A stretch of 64,000 nt of DNA from Furfurilactobacillus entadae. GTDB taxonomy: Bacteria; Bacillota; Bacilli; Lactobacillales; Lactobacillaceae. Both the position numbers and the translations under genes were made by a program. Under the pieces are notes generated by a model, which saw only the letters and a program-made list of their open reading frames with translations, was not told where the DNA came from and did not search any database. Positions 8,658 to 18,227 of this stretch are shown here, one piece after another. The DNA lies in contig NZ_BQXN01000003.1 of the NCBI RefSeq assembly GCF_045862745.1, positions 1-64,000 of the forward strand. The letters run 5' to 3'. Position 1 is the first letter of the stretch. The number at the start of each line of letters is the position of its first letter.

Positions 8658-8939
8658 ATGCGAATTGTCGACTTTAAATTTTCAACTGCGGATTATGACC
8701 CTAACCGGCCCTTATTCTTGGCCCATCCTGAAAATAATCAACCAGTGACTGACCTCACCCAACAGGCAAACACCCATCAATTGATTCTAAACACAGGAAC
8801 CGGTCGGCCACTGACCCTGGATCAATTTAACGCCCGCACGCAAAAGCTCCCCGGTAGCTGGCGAATCACAACCGTGACGCCAACTGCTAGAGAGCTCTTT
8901 GGTTACCGTCTAGTTGATGAACAAATCGTCTTCATGTAG
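8658..8939 (+). CDS. Hypothetical small protein, 93 residues
   Basis: I do not recognise a family. The protein begins MRIVDFKFST, is mixed alpha/beta in composition, has no signal peptide or membrane segment, and contains no cysteine. The frame extends to 8634, but a GGAG site at 8642-8645 favours the ATG at 8658. The coding frame is unbroken and codon use resembles its neighbours, so I take it as real. It stands alone on the plus strand, facing the acyltransferase gene with no clear terminator between them. Confidence 0.6.
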   Translation: MRIVDFKFSTADYDPNRPLFLAHPENNQPVTDLTQQANTHQLILNTGTGRPLTLDQFNARTQKLPGSWRITTVTPTARELFGYRLVDEQIVFM

Positions 8940-8949
8940 ACGTGCCTGT

Positions 8950-10866
8950 TTACTTTGCTTTGGCCGTAATTGTCTGAACAACTAACCGGGTGTAGGCTGC
9001 ACTCCCTGCTGGATCTGGATGAACATGATCCGGGCCAAACCAGGCTGGTTGCGCATGACTTAGCGAATACCAGTCGATTACATAAAAGTGCTGCCGTTGT
9101 TTTGCATTTTGCGCCAATAAGGTGTTCACTTGATCCTGCCAATTTTTGGTTGGGACCATCGTGTTAACCCAATAAATGGTGTGGTTTGCCCCAACGGCTT
9201 TCACAACGTCATCAATTTGAGCCTGCGTTAATGGTGCATTGGTTCCTAAATTAATTAACACCGTTTGCGCCAGTAAATGGCGCTTTTTTAGTGTCTCGAT
9301 TGTTCCCGGTGCCTGCCAAACTTGGCGGCCAACCTGTGCATCAACGTATGCATGACCAAAGACCTGTTGCAAGTCATCCGCTGTGTCAACCAGAACCGAA
9401 TCCCCAATCGCCGTAATCGACGTCTGTTGCGCTGCGAGGACCGCGGTTGGTTCTAACCCATACGTTTTTGTCAACGCTTGTTGCTTAGCGGACAGTTGCT
9501 TTTTGGCAGCTGCATTATCTTTTTGTTGGTGCGCAGCAGAGCTCGCCAACGCTGCCTTATCGTCTGCAACTTGGCGATTCTTTTGCTTGGTTTGTTTGCC
9601 TGCCGTTTGGATGTGCTTGGTAACAGCGTCAACCCGTTGCTTTGCCGTTGTCGATGCCTGAATGGCTCCAATAACGGTCACAAGGGTCAACACGCCAACA
9701 ACCGCACTGGTGACTAACCGCGCCACGGGCTGCTTCGCCCACTGCTGTGGCGTGCGCAGTGTTTGCCACACCGTTGCCCATTCAACATGCGCTAACGGTT
9801 GTTCAATGAACCGGTAGGACACTTCCGTCAGGATTAAAATTAGCGCCAACTCCGCCAGGGCATTTAACCAGCTATGATCGGCAACATTGACCACCCGCTG
9901 CTCGTAAAAAATCATGACAGGAAATTGGTATAAATATAACCCATAGCTTCGTTGCCCAATCCATGTGAATACGGGGTTTGTCAGCCACCGATTCCAACTG
10001 GCCCCAGGATGAACAACCACGGCCAAGAGCCCCGTTGTCATCACTGAAAAAAGCGCCATTCCACCATGATAAGTCAGAGCGGCTGTTCCTGACAATTGCC
10101 AGTACATCAGAACCATCACCGCAAGACTTACGCCACCAAGCCAATTCAGGACTCGCCGACCATTCGTCCCGAGGTTTGCATTGAGGTGTGCACTGGGCCA
10201 AATGGCTGCCAACGCCCCACCAAACAAAAGTGAAAATGCCCGGGTATCCGTGCCGTAATAGATCCGGTTGATGGACGCTGAACCACTAAACAGCACGGCC
10301 ATTAGCACTGCTGATATGATTCCCAATAGAGTCAACGTGCCGGCAATCCGGGCCCGCCGTTTAACCAGCCGAACAAGAATAATAATGACTAGCGGCCAAA
10401 TTAAATAAAATTGGCCCTCAATGGACAGCGTCCACAAATGGGTAAACGGTGACTCCCCGTTAAACCGGTCAAAGTAAGATTGACCGTGGCCAATTTCAAA
10501 CCAGTTGTAAACGGAAAGTAAGTTAGTCACCAACGTCGCTTTCAGCCCTGGCAACAGTTGCCGTGCGCACACCGTTATGTACGCACTTGTTGCCACTAGC
10601 ATCGTAAATAGCGCTGGTAATAAACGCCCCACCCGCCGGCGATAAAACTGCCCAACGGCCAATCGTTCACCACGATGTAACTGTTCAAGAAATTGATCCG
10701 TGACGAGATACCCCGTCAGGGCCAGAAAAATCGGAACACCCAAAAAACCGCCCGGTAACAGTGCCGGAAGTAAATGATAGGCAATGACACCCAGAACCGC
10801 TAATGTTCGCAGTCCGTTGATTCCTGTGATATAACGCCGTTTCGCCGGCGTTGGTGTTGCCTGCAT
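8950..10866 (-). CDS. Membrane O-acyltransferase with C-terminal SGNH domain (OafA/OatA type)
   Basis: A 638-residue protein. Residues 10-380 carry about ten to eleven membrane helices of the acyltransferase-3 family, with the N-terminal ITGINGLRTLAVLGVIAYH motif containing the catalytic-type His. Residues 410-475 are an Ala/Gln/Lys-rich linker. An extracellular SGNH esterase-like domain follows: AIGDSVL (Ser), GTN block, and the DHVHPD Asp-His pair near the end. OatA homologues O-acetylate peptidoglycan and confer lysozyme resistance. The exact target here (MurNAc, GlcNAc or teichoic acid) is not visible. It lies 27 bases downstream of obg. Confidence 0.9.
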   Translation of the reverse strand: MQATPTPAKRRYITGINGLRTLAVLGVIAYHLLPALLPGGFLGVPIFLALTGYLVTDQFLEQLHRGERLAVGQFYRRRVGRLLPALFTMLVATSAYITVCARQLLPGLKATLVTNLLSVYNWFEIGHGQSYFDRFNGESPFTHLWTLSIEGQFYLIWPLVIIILVRLVKRRARIAGTLTLLGIISAVLMAVLFSGSASINRIYYGTDTRAFSLLFGGALAAIWPSAHLNANLGTNGRRVLNWLGGVSLAVMVLMYWQLSGTAALTYHGGMALFSVMTTGLLAVVVHPGASWNRWLTNPVFTWIGQRSYGLYLYQFPVMIFYEQRVVNVADHSWLNALAELALILILTEVSYRFIEQPLAHVEWATVWQTLRTPQQWAKQPVARLVTSAVVGVLTLVTVIGAIQASTTAKQRVDAVTKHIQTAGKQTKQKNRQVADDKAALASSAAHQQKDNAAAKKQLSAKQQALTKTYGLEPTAVLAAQQTSITAIGDSVLVDTADDLQQVFGHAYVDAQVGRQVWQAPGTIETLKKRHLLAQTVLINLGTNAPLTQAQIDDVVKAVGANHTIYWVNTMVPTKNWQDQVNTLLAQNAKQRQHFYVIDWYSLSHAQPAWFGPDHVHPDPAGSAAYTRLVVQTITAKAK

Positions 10867-10893
10867 AACCTAACCCCTGTTTATTACAATTAG

Positions 10894-12213
10894 TTATTCA
10901 ACAAAATCAAACGTAAAGTCGAGGATTTGGACGGGATCGCCATCCTGAGCGCCAGCTTCACGCAACGCATCATCAACCCCCATACTCCGCAACTGCCGGG
11001 CAAACCGAATCATACTCTGCTCATGCTGCGTGTTGGTCATCTTGAACAACCGTTCAATCTTATCACCATTAAGAATCCACGTGCCATCCTCGTCTTGACT
11101 GATCTCAAAGGCTGGGGCGATCTTTTCATCATACTGGTAAACCACACCTTGATCTGCAACCACTTCTGGTTCGATGGCCGGTGTTTCATCCAGTAGGGCC
11201 GCCGTTGCTTGGATCAACGGTGTTAACCCTGCGTGAGAAACGGATGAAATTGCTAACACTTGTGGCTTGGTTGTCAGTGAGTCATCGGTTGCTAAGGCCG
11301 CTTTAAAGGCTTCAAACCGTTCCTCCGCGCCCGGAAGGTCCATCTTTGTTGCCACAACGATTTGGGGCCGTTCTAGTAGACTTTCGTCATAACTCCCCAA
11401 CTCCTTGTTAATGGCACGATAGGCGTCGATTGGGGTCATGGCTTCTTCATCAGCCAAGAACTCATCGCCACCCATAGCCACCAGGTGGAGTAACACCCGG
11501 GTGCGTTCTACGTGCCGCAAAAATTGGAAGCCTAAACCGACACCATTACTGGCCCCTTCGATCAACCCAGGTAAATCAGCCATAACAAAGTCACGCCCAT
11601 CATCCAAGCGCACCATTCCGATGTTTGGGTCGATCGTTGTGAAGTGGTAGGCCGCAATTTTCGGCTTCTTGTTCGTAATAACGGACATCAGCGTTGATTT
11701 CCCAACGGATGGGAAGCCAACCAAACCAACATCGGCTAATAGTTGTAATTCCAACCCAATGTGGCGCTCTTGACCAGGTTCCCCGTTTTCGGAAATTTCT
11801 GGTGCTGGGTTTTTGGGTGTTGCAAACCGAATGTTACCGCGACCACCGCGGCCACCCTTAGCAATCACCAATTCTTGACCATTCTCCGTGAGGTCGCCAA
11901 GAATTTCGTTTGTATCAAGATCCCGGATGATCGTTCCACCAGGAACCTTAACGTACATATCAGCAGCGGAACGTCCCGTCATGCCCTTGGTCATCCCGTT
12001 GCCACCATGCTTCGCTTTGCAATGGCGATTATAACGGAAGTCCATTAACGTCCGCAGTCCTTCGTCCACGACCATAATGACGCTACCGCCACGGCCACCA
12101 TCACCACCAAACGGTCCCCCGTTGGCGACAAATTTTTCACGACGAAAGGAGACAATCCCGTTACCACCATTACCTGCCTTCACTTCAATTGTCGCTTGAT
12201 CAACAAATGCCAT
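10894..12213 (-). CDS. obg: Obg/CgtA GTPase
   Basis: A 439-residue GTPase involved in 50S ribosome assembly and stress control. It has a glycine-rich Obg N-domain (KAGNGGNGIVSFRREK), a G domain with P-loop GFPSVGKST and DLPGLIEGA, and the C-terminal OCT domain of Gram-positive Obg proteins. The ATG at 12213 is preceded by GGAG at a normal distance, and the longer frame to 12285 is discarded. Confidence 0.96.
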   Translation of the reverse strand: MAFVDQATIEVKAGNGGNGIVSFRREKFVANGGPFGGDGGRGGSVIMVVDEGLRTLMDFRYNRHCKAKHGGNGMTKGMTGRSAADMYVKVPGGTIIRDLDTNEILGDLTENGQELVIAKGGRGGRGNIRFATPKNPAPEISENGEPGQERHIGLELQLLADVGLVGFPSVGKSTLMSVITNKKPKIAAYHFTTIDPNIGMVRLDDGRDFVMADLPGLIEGASNGVGLGFQFLRHVERTRVLLHLVAMGGDEFLADEEAMTPIDAYRAINKELGSYDESLLERPQIVVATKMDLPGAEERFEAFKAALATDDSLTTKPQVLAISSVSHAGLTPLIQATAALLDETPAIEPEVVADQGVVYQYDEKIAPAFEISQDEDGTWILNGDKIERLFKMTNTQHEQSMIRFARQLRSMGVDDALREAGAQDGDPVQILDFTFDFVE

Positions 12214-12368
12214 TTTTATTTCTCCGTCTCTATAATTTAACTCATTGACCGGCGCCACGTTCCTTGGCGGGTCTTCACCGTCCACAGCGGTTCATTCGCT
12301 TCCACCATTGTACAGTGCGTAGGCCAAGGGGTCAAAATAATCCCGGTAAAACCCGTGAAAAGGTCAAT

Positions 12369-14210
12369 TTAGCGGTTCGTCTGTTTATCCAAGTAACTTA
12401 AGGATTGTTGGGCTTCGCCGGCAACCATGGCCGTCACTGCAAGGTGAACCGTTTGGGCGACCGCTTCTGACAACCCAAGTTCATGCAACTCAGCAACTGG
12501 AGCGGCCGCAATTTTCTTCAACGATCCGTATTTTTTTAATAATTTAGCCCGTGTCTTTGGCCCGACGCCCTGAATCTGATCCAGCCGAGAACTAAGCGAA
12601 TTCTTATTATGCAACTGCCGGTGGAACGTAATGGCAAACCGGTGAACTTCATCCTGAATCCGTTGCAACAGGTAAAACCCTTGTGACTTAGGATCTAAAT
12701 TCAGATGTTCATCCTGCTCACCAAACATTAAGTCGGCCGTTCGGTGATGGTCATTTTTAACCATTCCGGCAACTGGAATCATTAATCCCAGCTCGTTTTC
12801 CAACACGTCCTTGGCCGCGTTCATTTGAATCGCGCCACCATCCATGAGAATTAAGTCCGGCAATGCGGCGTGCTCTTTCAGCAAACGAGTATACCGCCGC
12901 CGAATCACTTCCATGGTGCTGGCTGTTTCATCCGCATGATCCACCGTCTTCAGCTTATATTTTCGGTATAACTTCTTGTTCGGTGCCCCATCTTCAAACA
13001 CAACCATCGCGGACACCAAATCTGCCCCTTGTTCATGGGAGTGGTCAAACGCCTCGATGCGGGTAATCGGCGCAATTCGCAGGGCATCCGCAATTTCCTG
13101 CATCGCTCCAGTCGTCTTATGCTCATCCAGTTCCAACAAGCGGAACTTTTCTTCCAGAACTAAGCGGGCATTTTTCCCTGCCATTTCCATCAGGTCACGA
13201 CGCACACCACGTTGGGGGACGTTGACCGGCACGTTCAGCACTTCTTCAATGGCCGACCGCGTTTCTGCATCGATCTCTTTTGGCACCAAGATTTCCCGCG
13301 GCAGAATCGCGTTTCGCCGGTTGTAAAACTGCATGATAAACGTTTGCATTTCTTCTGGTGCCGTGGAAACAACTGGGAACAACCGCTTTTCTCGTTTCAT
13401 TAACCGGGCCTGCCGAACAAAGAACACCTGAATGGAAAGCCATCCCTTGTCCAAATAAAAATTGAAAATATCACGCGGCGTCTCGTCCGTGCTAATGATT
13501 TTTTGCTTTTCAACGGTCACATCAATGTAGTGCAGTTGATCCCGGAGGTCAGCAGCGCGTTCAAACTCAAGCTTTTCAGAAGCAGTCTTCATTTGCTCCT
13601 GGAGGTGCTTGATCACGGTCGCAGTATTCCCGTTCAAAAACGACTTAATGTGCTTAATTTGTTCCTCATAGGCTTGCTCAGGAACCTCCTTAAAGCAGGC
13701 GCCCAAACATTGGCCCATGTGGTAATACAAACATGGCCGCCCCTGATAACCGGAACAACGCCGCAACGGGTACACCTTTTGAAGGAAATGTAACGTCTCC
13801 TCAGCAGCATAAACATTCGGATACGGGCCAAAATAGTAGCCCCCATCCTTTTTAACGTCGCTGGCAATAATCATCCGCGGGTCACGTTCATTTGTGATTT
13901 TGATGTATGGGTAACCCGTTCCCCGTTTTAATTTAATGTTGTAATACGGTTGGTGCTTTTGAATCAACGTAATTTCTAATAAAAAGGCTTCTTTATCCGT
14001 CGACGTAATGATGGTCTCAAAGTCAACGATGTGAGCCACAAGCTGAGCCGTTTTCCCCTCATGGCTGCTCTTAAAGTACGAGCGGACCCGGTTCTTCAGG
14101 TTCTTTGCCTTCCCCACATAAATGATCTGGCCGTTGATGTCCTTCATGAGATAACATCCTGGCATGCCAGGCAGTAACGCTAATTTATGTTCAATGTGTT
14201 CTGACGCCAC
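12369..14210 (-). CDS. uvrC: Excinuclease ABC subunit C
   Basis: The 613-residue nuclease makes both incisions in nucleotide excision repair. Domains in order: GIY-YIG nuclease (residues 12-95, IIYVGKAKNLKNRV), a zinc-type cysteine cluster (CLYYHMGQCLGAC), UVR motif around 200-235, RNase H-like domain (IEAFDHSHEQGAD, LILMDGG), and a C-terminal helix-hairpin-helix (GVGPKTRAKLLKKYGS). The start is GTG with GGGAGG upstream. A LexA-like box lies in the promoter (14257-14270). Confidence 0.97.
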   Translation of the reverse strand: MASEHIEHKLALLPGMPGCYLMKDINGQIIYVGKAKNLKNRVRSYFKSSHEGKTAQLVAHIVDFETIITSTDKEAFLLEITLIQKHQPYYNIKLKRGTGYPYIKITNERDPRMIIASDVKKDGGYYFGPYPNVYAAEETLHFLQKVYPLRRCSGYQGRPCLYYHMGQCLGACFKEVPEQAYEEQIKHIKSFLNGNTATVIKHLQEQMKTASEKLEFERAADLRDQLHYIDVTVEKQKIISTDETPRDIFNFYLDKGWLSIQVFFVRQARLMKREKRLFPVVSTAPEEMQTFIMQFYNRRNAILPREILVPKEIDAETRSAIEEVLNVPVNVPQRGVRRDLMEMAGKNARLVLEEKFRLLELDEHKTTGAMQEIADALRIAPITRIEAFDHSHEQGADLVSAMVVFEDGAPNKKLYRKYKLKTVDHADETASTMEVIRRRYTRLLKEHAALPDLILMDGGAIQMNAAKDVLENELGLMIPVAGMVKNDHHRTADLMFGEQDEHLNLDPKSQGFYLLQRIQDEVHRFAITFHRQLHNKNSLSSRLDQIQGVGPKTRAKLLKKYGSLKKIAAAPVAELHELGLSEAVAQTVHLAVTAMVAGEAQQSLSYLDKQTNR

Positions 14211-14245
14211 GTTGTCAGCCTCCCTTACCGTAAAATCGTAGTTAA

Positions 14246-14273
14246 ATTATAACGCATGAACGCACGTTCGCAA
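14246..14273 (-). promoter_or_regulatory. uvrC promoter with an embedded LexA (SOS) box
   Basis: On the minus strand: -35 TTGCGA (14268-14273), 16-base spacer, -10 TATAAT (14246-14251). The sequence CGAACGTGCGTTCA at 14257-14270 fills the spacer. It fits the Gram-positive SOS consensus CGAACRNRYGTTYC with one mismatch at the last base. Confidence 0.8.
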
Positions 14274-14340
14274 GCAAAAGCAGTTATGCGCCCACATTTT
14301 CTAATCGGCAGACCGTTTCACCTTATTCAAACATGTTGCC

Positions 14341-14376
14341 AAATAAAAATGATCAATCTCCACTGAGATCGATCAT
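14341..14376 (-). terminator. Terminator of the M20 peptidase gene
   Basis: A near-perfect hairpin (ATGATCAATCTC / GAGATCGATCAT) with a four-base loop is followed on the minus strand by TTTTATTT. Confidence 0.8.
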
Positions 14377-14402
14377 CTAAATACCTGATTTATAAACCAA
14401 CG

Positions 14403-15548
14403 CTACTTTGCAGTTTGCGCCCAGAATCGTTCGGCAAGGGTTCGGTAAAATTGGCAACCAAGGAGGTAATCTGCCACCGCGACATGTTCGTTGACCTGAT
14501 GATCCGTTGCACCATCGGCTGGCCCCACAATGATAATCGGTAAGTGCGCCACCTTGACGTACTCTGAGGCATCCGTGGCACCAGTCCCCGCTGCCAATGC
14601 AGCATGGTGGTTAAAGTCCTCGTCTAACACCGTCACCGCTAACTGTGCCAACGCGGTGTCTGCCTGACTCGGTAACGGCAGTTCTGGATATTGATAACTG
14701 ATTCCTAACGTTGCGCCCGCCGCATTTAGGTCTGCGACGATGTCTTCCAACTCTGCCATTATCTCGTCGTTTGGATAGGCCGGAATCGTCCGAATGTTCC
14801 CAGTTAGCCAAGCGCGTGCCGGGACAGAATTAACCTGTTCCCCACCCTGGATCTGACTGATGACGTGGGTTAGGCCACCTAAGACGGGGTCCGTCTTTTG
14901 ATGGTTATCCATGACCGTTTGAACACGTTCAGCAAACGTCAACAGTGGTGTGATCGCGTTGACCCCCTGGTCAGGACGTGATGAATGGGCGCCCTTCCCC
15001 ACGGAAGTCACTTTATAATCAATAACGCCCTTATGGGTTACCTTCACGTCAAAACCACTGGGTTCACCAATCACGAGGCCGTCCAGATCATTCGCGAAGC
15101 CGGCGGCCGTTAACTGGGCCGCGCCGTATTCACCAGTTTCTTCACCAACCGAAGCCAGTAACCGGATGCGGCCAGGTAACGGTTCACCAGTTGCCAGTAA
15201 ATCAAGCATGGCCACAACCTGCGCTGCTAACCCCGCCTTCATGTCACTGGCACCTCGCCCGTACACATTACCATCACTTACGGTTCCAGAAAACGGTGGA
15301 AAGCGCCAATCTGCTTCGTCACCAGCAGCCACAACATCTTCATGCCCAGAAAAGCCAAGGAGCGGCCCCTTATCGCCAATTGTCACCACTAAATTATCAC
15401 GCCCTGGTGCATAGGTGACCCGGTCGATCTGAACCGGTGCTCCCGCAAACAGGCCTGCCAGATAATCAGCAACCTGTGCTTCGTGATCATTGACAGAAAG
15501 AATTGCAATTAAATCCGTTAAAATTTTTAGTGCTGCCGCTGCTTCCAT
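14403..15548 (-). CDS. M20-family deacylase (ArgE/DapE type)
   Basis: A 381-residue zinc amidohydrolase. The metal ligands are visible: His in SGHEDVV, Asp in GRGASDMKAG, the catalytic Glu pair in GEETGEYGA, and the dimerisation-domain HSSRPDQG. Family members remove succinyl, acetyl or aminoacyl groups from amino acids. The name succinyl-diaminopimelate desuccinylase is commonly given but unproven. It is the last gene of a unit with the amino-acid ABC transporter just upstream, suggesting that it processes an imported N-acylated amino acid or short peptide (inference). Confidence 0.88.
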   Translation of the reverse strand: MEAAAALKILTDLIAILSVNDHEAQVADYLAGLFAGAPVQIDRVTYAPGRDNLVVTIGDKGPLLGFSGHEDVVAAGDEADWRFPPFSGTVSDGNVYGRGASDMKAGLAAQVVAMLDLLATGEPLPGRIRLLASVGEETGEYGAAQLTAAGFANDLDGLVIGEPSGFDVKVTHKGVIDYKVTSVGKGAHSSRPDQGVNAITPLLTFAERVQTVMDNHQKTDPVLGGLTHVISQIQGGEQVNSVPARAWLTGNIRTIPAYPNDEIMAELEDIVADLNAAGATLGISYQYPELPLPSQADTALAQLAVTVLDEDFNHHAALAAGTGATDASEYVKVAHLPIIIVGPADGATDHQVNEHVAVADYLLGCQFYRTLAERFWAQTAK

Positions 15549-15577
15549 TTCGAAACCCCCGCCCTATTGTCTAACCG

Positions 15578-16330
15578 TTATGCTTCTAAGACCTTCGCCA
15601 AAAAGTCCTTCGCCCGATCCGTTTTTGGATGATCAAAGAAATCACTTGGCGTTGCTGATTCTTGAATGTACCCGTCGGCCATAAACCACACTTTATCCGC
15701 AACGTTTCTGGCAAAGCCCATTTCATGAGTGACCACAACCATCGTCATCCCATCGTGAGCTAGATCCTGCATGACTTTTAAAACTTCTCCGACCATTTCA
15801 GGGTCCAGCGCTGAGGTTGGTTCATCAAACAGCATCACCTTTGGGTTCATCGCAAGCGCCCGAGCAATGGCAACCCGTTGTTGTTGTCCGCCAGACAAGC
15901 TCGTTGGGTAAGCATCCGCCTTATCAGCCAGTCCCACTTGGTCGAGCAGTTGTTGTGCCGTCGCAGTGGCCGTCGCCTCATCAACGTTTTTTACCTTCAT
16001 TGGCGCTAACTTGATGTTTTCGATCACCGTTTTATGAGGAAACAGGTTAAAGCTTTGAAACACCATGCCCATGTCTTCCCGGAGTTTATCCAAGTGCTTA
16101 TCATCCATCTTCGTCAGGTCGTTGCCTTCAAAAAGCACCTCTCCTGACGTGGGTTGATCCAGTAAGTTTAAACACCGTAAAAACGTACTCTTCCCGGCAC
16201 CAGAAGGGCCGATCAGACAGATCACCTGTCCGTTATGCACCTGTTCGGTGATGTCCTTCAACACTTCGTTTTTAGCAAAGACCTTTTTTAAATGATTGAC
16301 CGCCAGTACTGGCGTTGTTTCGTTATTCAT
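15578..16330 (-). CDS. Polar amino-acid ABC transporter, ATP-binding subunit
   Basis: A 250-residue ATPase with Walker A GPSGAGKST, Q-loop, signature LSGGQQQRVAIARAL, Walker B VMLFDEPTSALDPE and switch His (VVVTHEMGF). It is close to GlnQ. ATG 16330 is favoured over the upstream start by AAGGGAGA seven bases before it. It overlaps the end of the fused permease gene by eight bases, so the two subunits are made together. Confidence 0.95.
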   Translation of the reverse strand: MNNETTPVLAVNHLKKVFAKNEVLKDITEQVHNGQVICLIGPSGAGKSTFLRCLNLLDQPTSGEVLFEGNDLTKMDDKHLDKLREDMGMVFQSFNLFPHKTVIENIKLAPMKVKNVDEATATATAQQLLDQVGLADKADAYPTSLSGGQQQRVAIARALAMNPKVMLFDEPTSALDPEMVGEVLKVMQDLAHDGMTMVVVTHEMGFARNVADKVWFMADGYIQESATPSDFFDHPKTDRAKDFLAKVLEA

Positions 16331-17804
16331 GTGACATTCTCCCTTCAAAGAACTTCATCAACCGTGACAACCCAAACGTCATAATGAAGTATAAAATCAT
16401 CGTAATGACCAGTGGCATTACGCCCCGATACGTGTCTGCCTGAACGATCCGCGATTGATAAATCAAATCCTTAACCCCGATGATCGAGACAATTGAGCTT
16501 TCCTTGATCAGAGAAACGAATTCGTTCCCCAATGCTGGCCAAATATTCTTCATGGCTTGTGGCAAGATCACGTGGCGCATGGTTAACCCCCGTGAGAGCC
16601 CTAATGAGCGGGCTGCTTCCGTTTGACCGATCGGCAGTGAGTTGATCCCTGACCGGATCACTTCGGCAACGTAGGCCCCGGAATTCAGTGAAACAGCGAT
16701 GATCCCGGAAAGTAGTGCCGGAATGTTCACAACCACACCAAGACCAAAGTAGATGAACAGGATTTGCACCATTAACGGTGTTCCCCGAACGAACTCGATG
16801 TAACTAACCGCAATCCCATTGGCAACTTTGTTTTTACTCAACCGCATGAGTGCTAATAACACCCCAAGTAAAAAGCCAAGAACAACGGAGACGGCTGAAA
16901 TCATTAAGGTATAACCAACTCCGGCAACGAAGAAGTCCTTGTAAGCCCACATGGAGTTGGCCGCCTTCGCAGATTTCGATGTTCCGTTCGACAGGTACTT
17001 CCCTGCGTCAGGAAGGTACTGCTTTTGGATCAAATGGTGCGCGTTGATGTCTGCAATGGACTTATTGGCTGAATCAACCATGGATTGTGCGCCCTTTGGA
17101 AAGGCAATGGCTGACCCTTGAGCGCCTTCATCCTTAAAGCCGGCATTAATGGCAACCAGCCCCTGAGTGTTTTTCGCATAGGCTTCCGCCGTTGGTTGGT
17201 CCAGTGCGATTGCACTGATCTTATTGGTTTGAAGGGCCAAGATGAGGTCGGTATCCTTGTCCATTCCCTTCAACGTTGATTTTGTTGCCTGACCCTTAAC
17301 CAAGTTGTATTGAATTGAACCTGTTTGGGCCCCAATCGACTGGTTAGCAAGGTCACGGTAGCTCTTGATCTTCTTTGCGTCGGCCTTCTTAATGACAAGG
17401 TCTTCACCCGCTTTATAGTACACGTTACTGAAATCAACACTCTTGGCCCGTTTTGGCGTCTTGCTCATCCCAGCAATGACCATGTCGACCTTCCCAGTTT
17501 GCAAAGCAACCAGGAGTGAATCAAAGTCCATCCGCTTAATCACTAACTTAACGCCCATATCGTGCGCCACTTTTTTAGCGATATCGATGTCCATCCCCAC
17601 AACTTCTGACTTACCATTGACGTTCTTGGTAAACTCATAGGGCGGGAAATCTGGACTGGTTCCAACGACCAGTTCCCCCTTTGCCTTGACGTCACTCAAA
17701 TAATGATCCGTAGCGGTCGTTTCGGCATGGCTGGTCGTGTGTGTCAAGCCAAGCGTTACCAATACGGTAAGAACTAATAATAGCCAACTGACGGTTTTTT
17801 TCAT
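16323..17804 (-). CDS. Amino-acid ABC transporter, fused substrate-binding protein and permease
   Basis: A 493-residue two-part protein. Residues 1-27 are a signal sequence ending near SHA. Residues 35-270 are a family-3 solute-binding domain (GELVVGTSPDFPPYEF, VDMVIAGMSKTPKRA). Residues 290-493 are a GlnP-type permease with about five helices and the EAA loop (EAARSLGLSRGL). Such fusions are typical of lactic acid bacteria glutamine/asparagine systems. Specificity here is not proven. It has its own strong promoter at 17840-17868 and leads an operon with the ATPase and an M20 deacylase. Confidence 0.94.
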   Translation of the reverse strand: MKKTVSWLLLVLTVLVTLGLTHTTSHAETTATDHYLSDVKAKGELVVGTSPDFPPYEFTKNVNGKSEVVGMDIDIAKKVAHDMGVKLVIKRMDFDSLLVALQTGKVDMVIAGMSKTPKRAKSVDFSNVYYKAGEDLVIKKADAKKIKSYRDLANQSIGAQTGSIQYNLVKGQATKSTLKGMDKDTDLILALQTNKISAIALDQPTAEAYAKNTQGLVAINAGFKDEGAQGSAIAFPKGAQSMVDSANKSIADINAHHLIQKQYLPDAGKYLSNGTSKSAKAANSMWAYKDFFVAGVGYTLMISAVSVVLGFLLGVLLALMRLSKNKVANGIAVSYIEFVRGTPLMVQILFIYFGLGVVVNIPALLSGIIAVSLNSGAYVAEVIRSGINSLPIGQTEAARSLGLSRGLTMRHVILPQAMKNIWPALGNEFVSLIKESSIVSIIGVKDLIYQSRIVQADTYRGVMPLVITMILYFIMTFGLSRLMKFFEGRMSHE

Positions 17805-17839
17805 CTTGTTCTCCCCTTATCTCTTTAACAATGTAAATG

Positions 17840-17868
17840 AGTATACGATTGTTTGAAATAATATGCAA
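17840..17868 (-). promoter_or_regulatory. Promoter of the amino-acid ABC transporter operon
   Basis: Minus strand -35 TTGCAT (17863-17868), 17-base spacer, -10 TATACT (17840-17845), about 35 bases before the start codon. Confidence 0.8.
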
Positions 17869-18007
17869 GAAATATTTAAAATAAGTTTGTTTTATTCATA
17901 TAAAGTGATTAAAATACCGTGTTTTTGCATATAAATTGCGAAATTTCCGTTTTCGGTCAATTTCTGCTACAATTACCGCAGTTGATAAAGGGAAAGGAGG
18001 CGCACTC

Positions 18008-18178
18008 ATGGGCTTAACCTATAAACGCCAAGATGATCTCGATAAGTTGTTTGATCAATTCGCGATTGAACCAGATGATCTGAAGGATCCTAGCAAAACA
18101 CCGCTTAAACGTGAACACATCAAGGATGAGACGCCAAAAAAGGCCACCAAGTCTGACGAGCAAACAAATAACCAATAA
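18008..18178 (+). CDS. Small acidic/basic hypothetical protein, 56 residues
   Basis: The frame runs from 17936, but a strong GGAAAGGAGG site at about 17991-18000 fixes the start at ATG 18008 (MGLTYKRQDD). The product is highly charged, with alternating D/E and K clusters, no hydrophobic core and a C-terminal tail rich in K, T, N and Q, so it is probably disordered. It has a plausible TACAAT -10 (17968-17973) and its own bidirectional terminator. Similar short proteins with an N-terminal GLTYKRQDDLDKLF-like block are common in lactobacilli, without known function. Confidence 0.75.
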   Translation: MGLTYKRQDDLDKLFDQFAIEPDDLKDPSKTPLKREHIKDETPKKATKSDEQTNNQ

Positions 18179-18181
18179 AAT

Positions 18182-18227
18182 AGCACAAAAAAACTCGGGT
18201 GATCATTCACCTGAGTTTTTTTGTGCT
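18182..18227. terminator. Bidirectional terminator between the 56-residue gene and the MazG-like gene
   Basis: Arms with ACTCGGGTGA / TCACCTGAGT are flanked by seven A and seven T. It serves both convergent genes. Confidence 0.9.
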
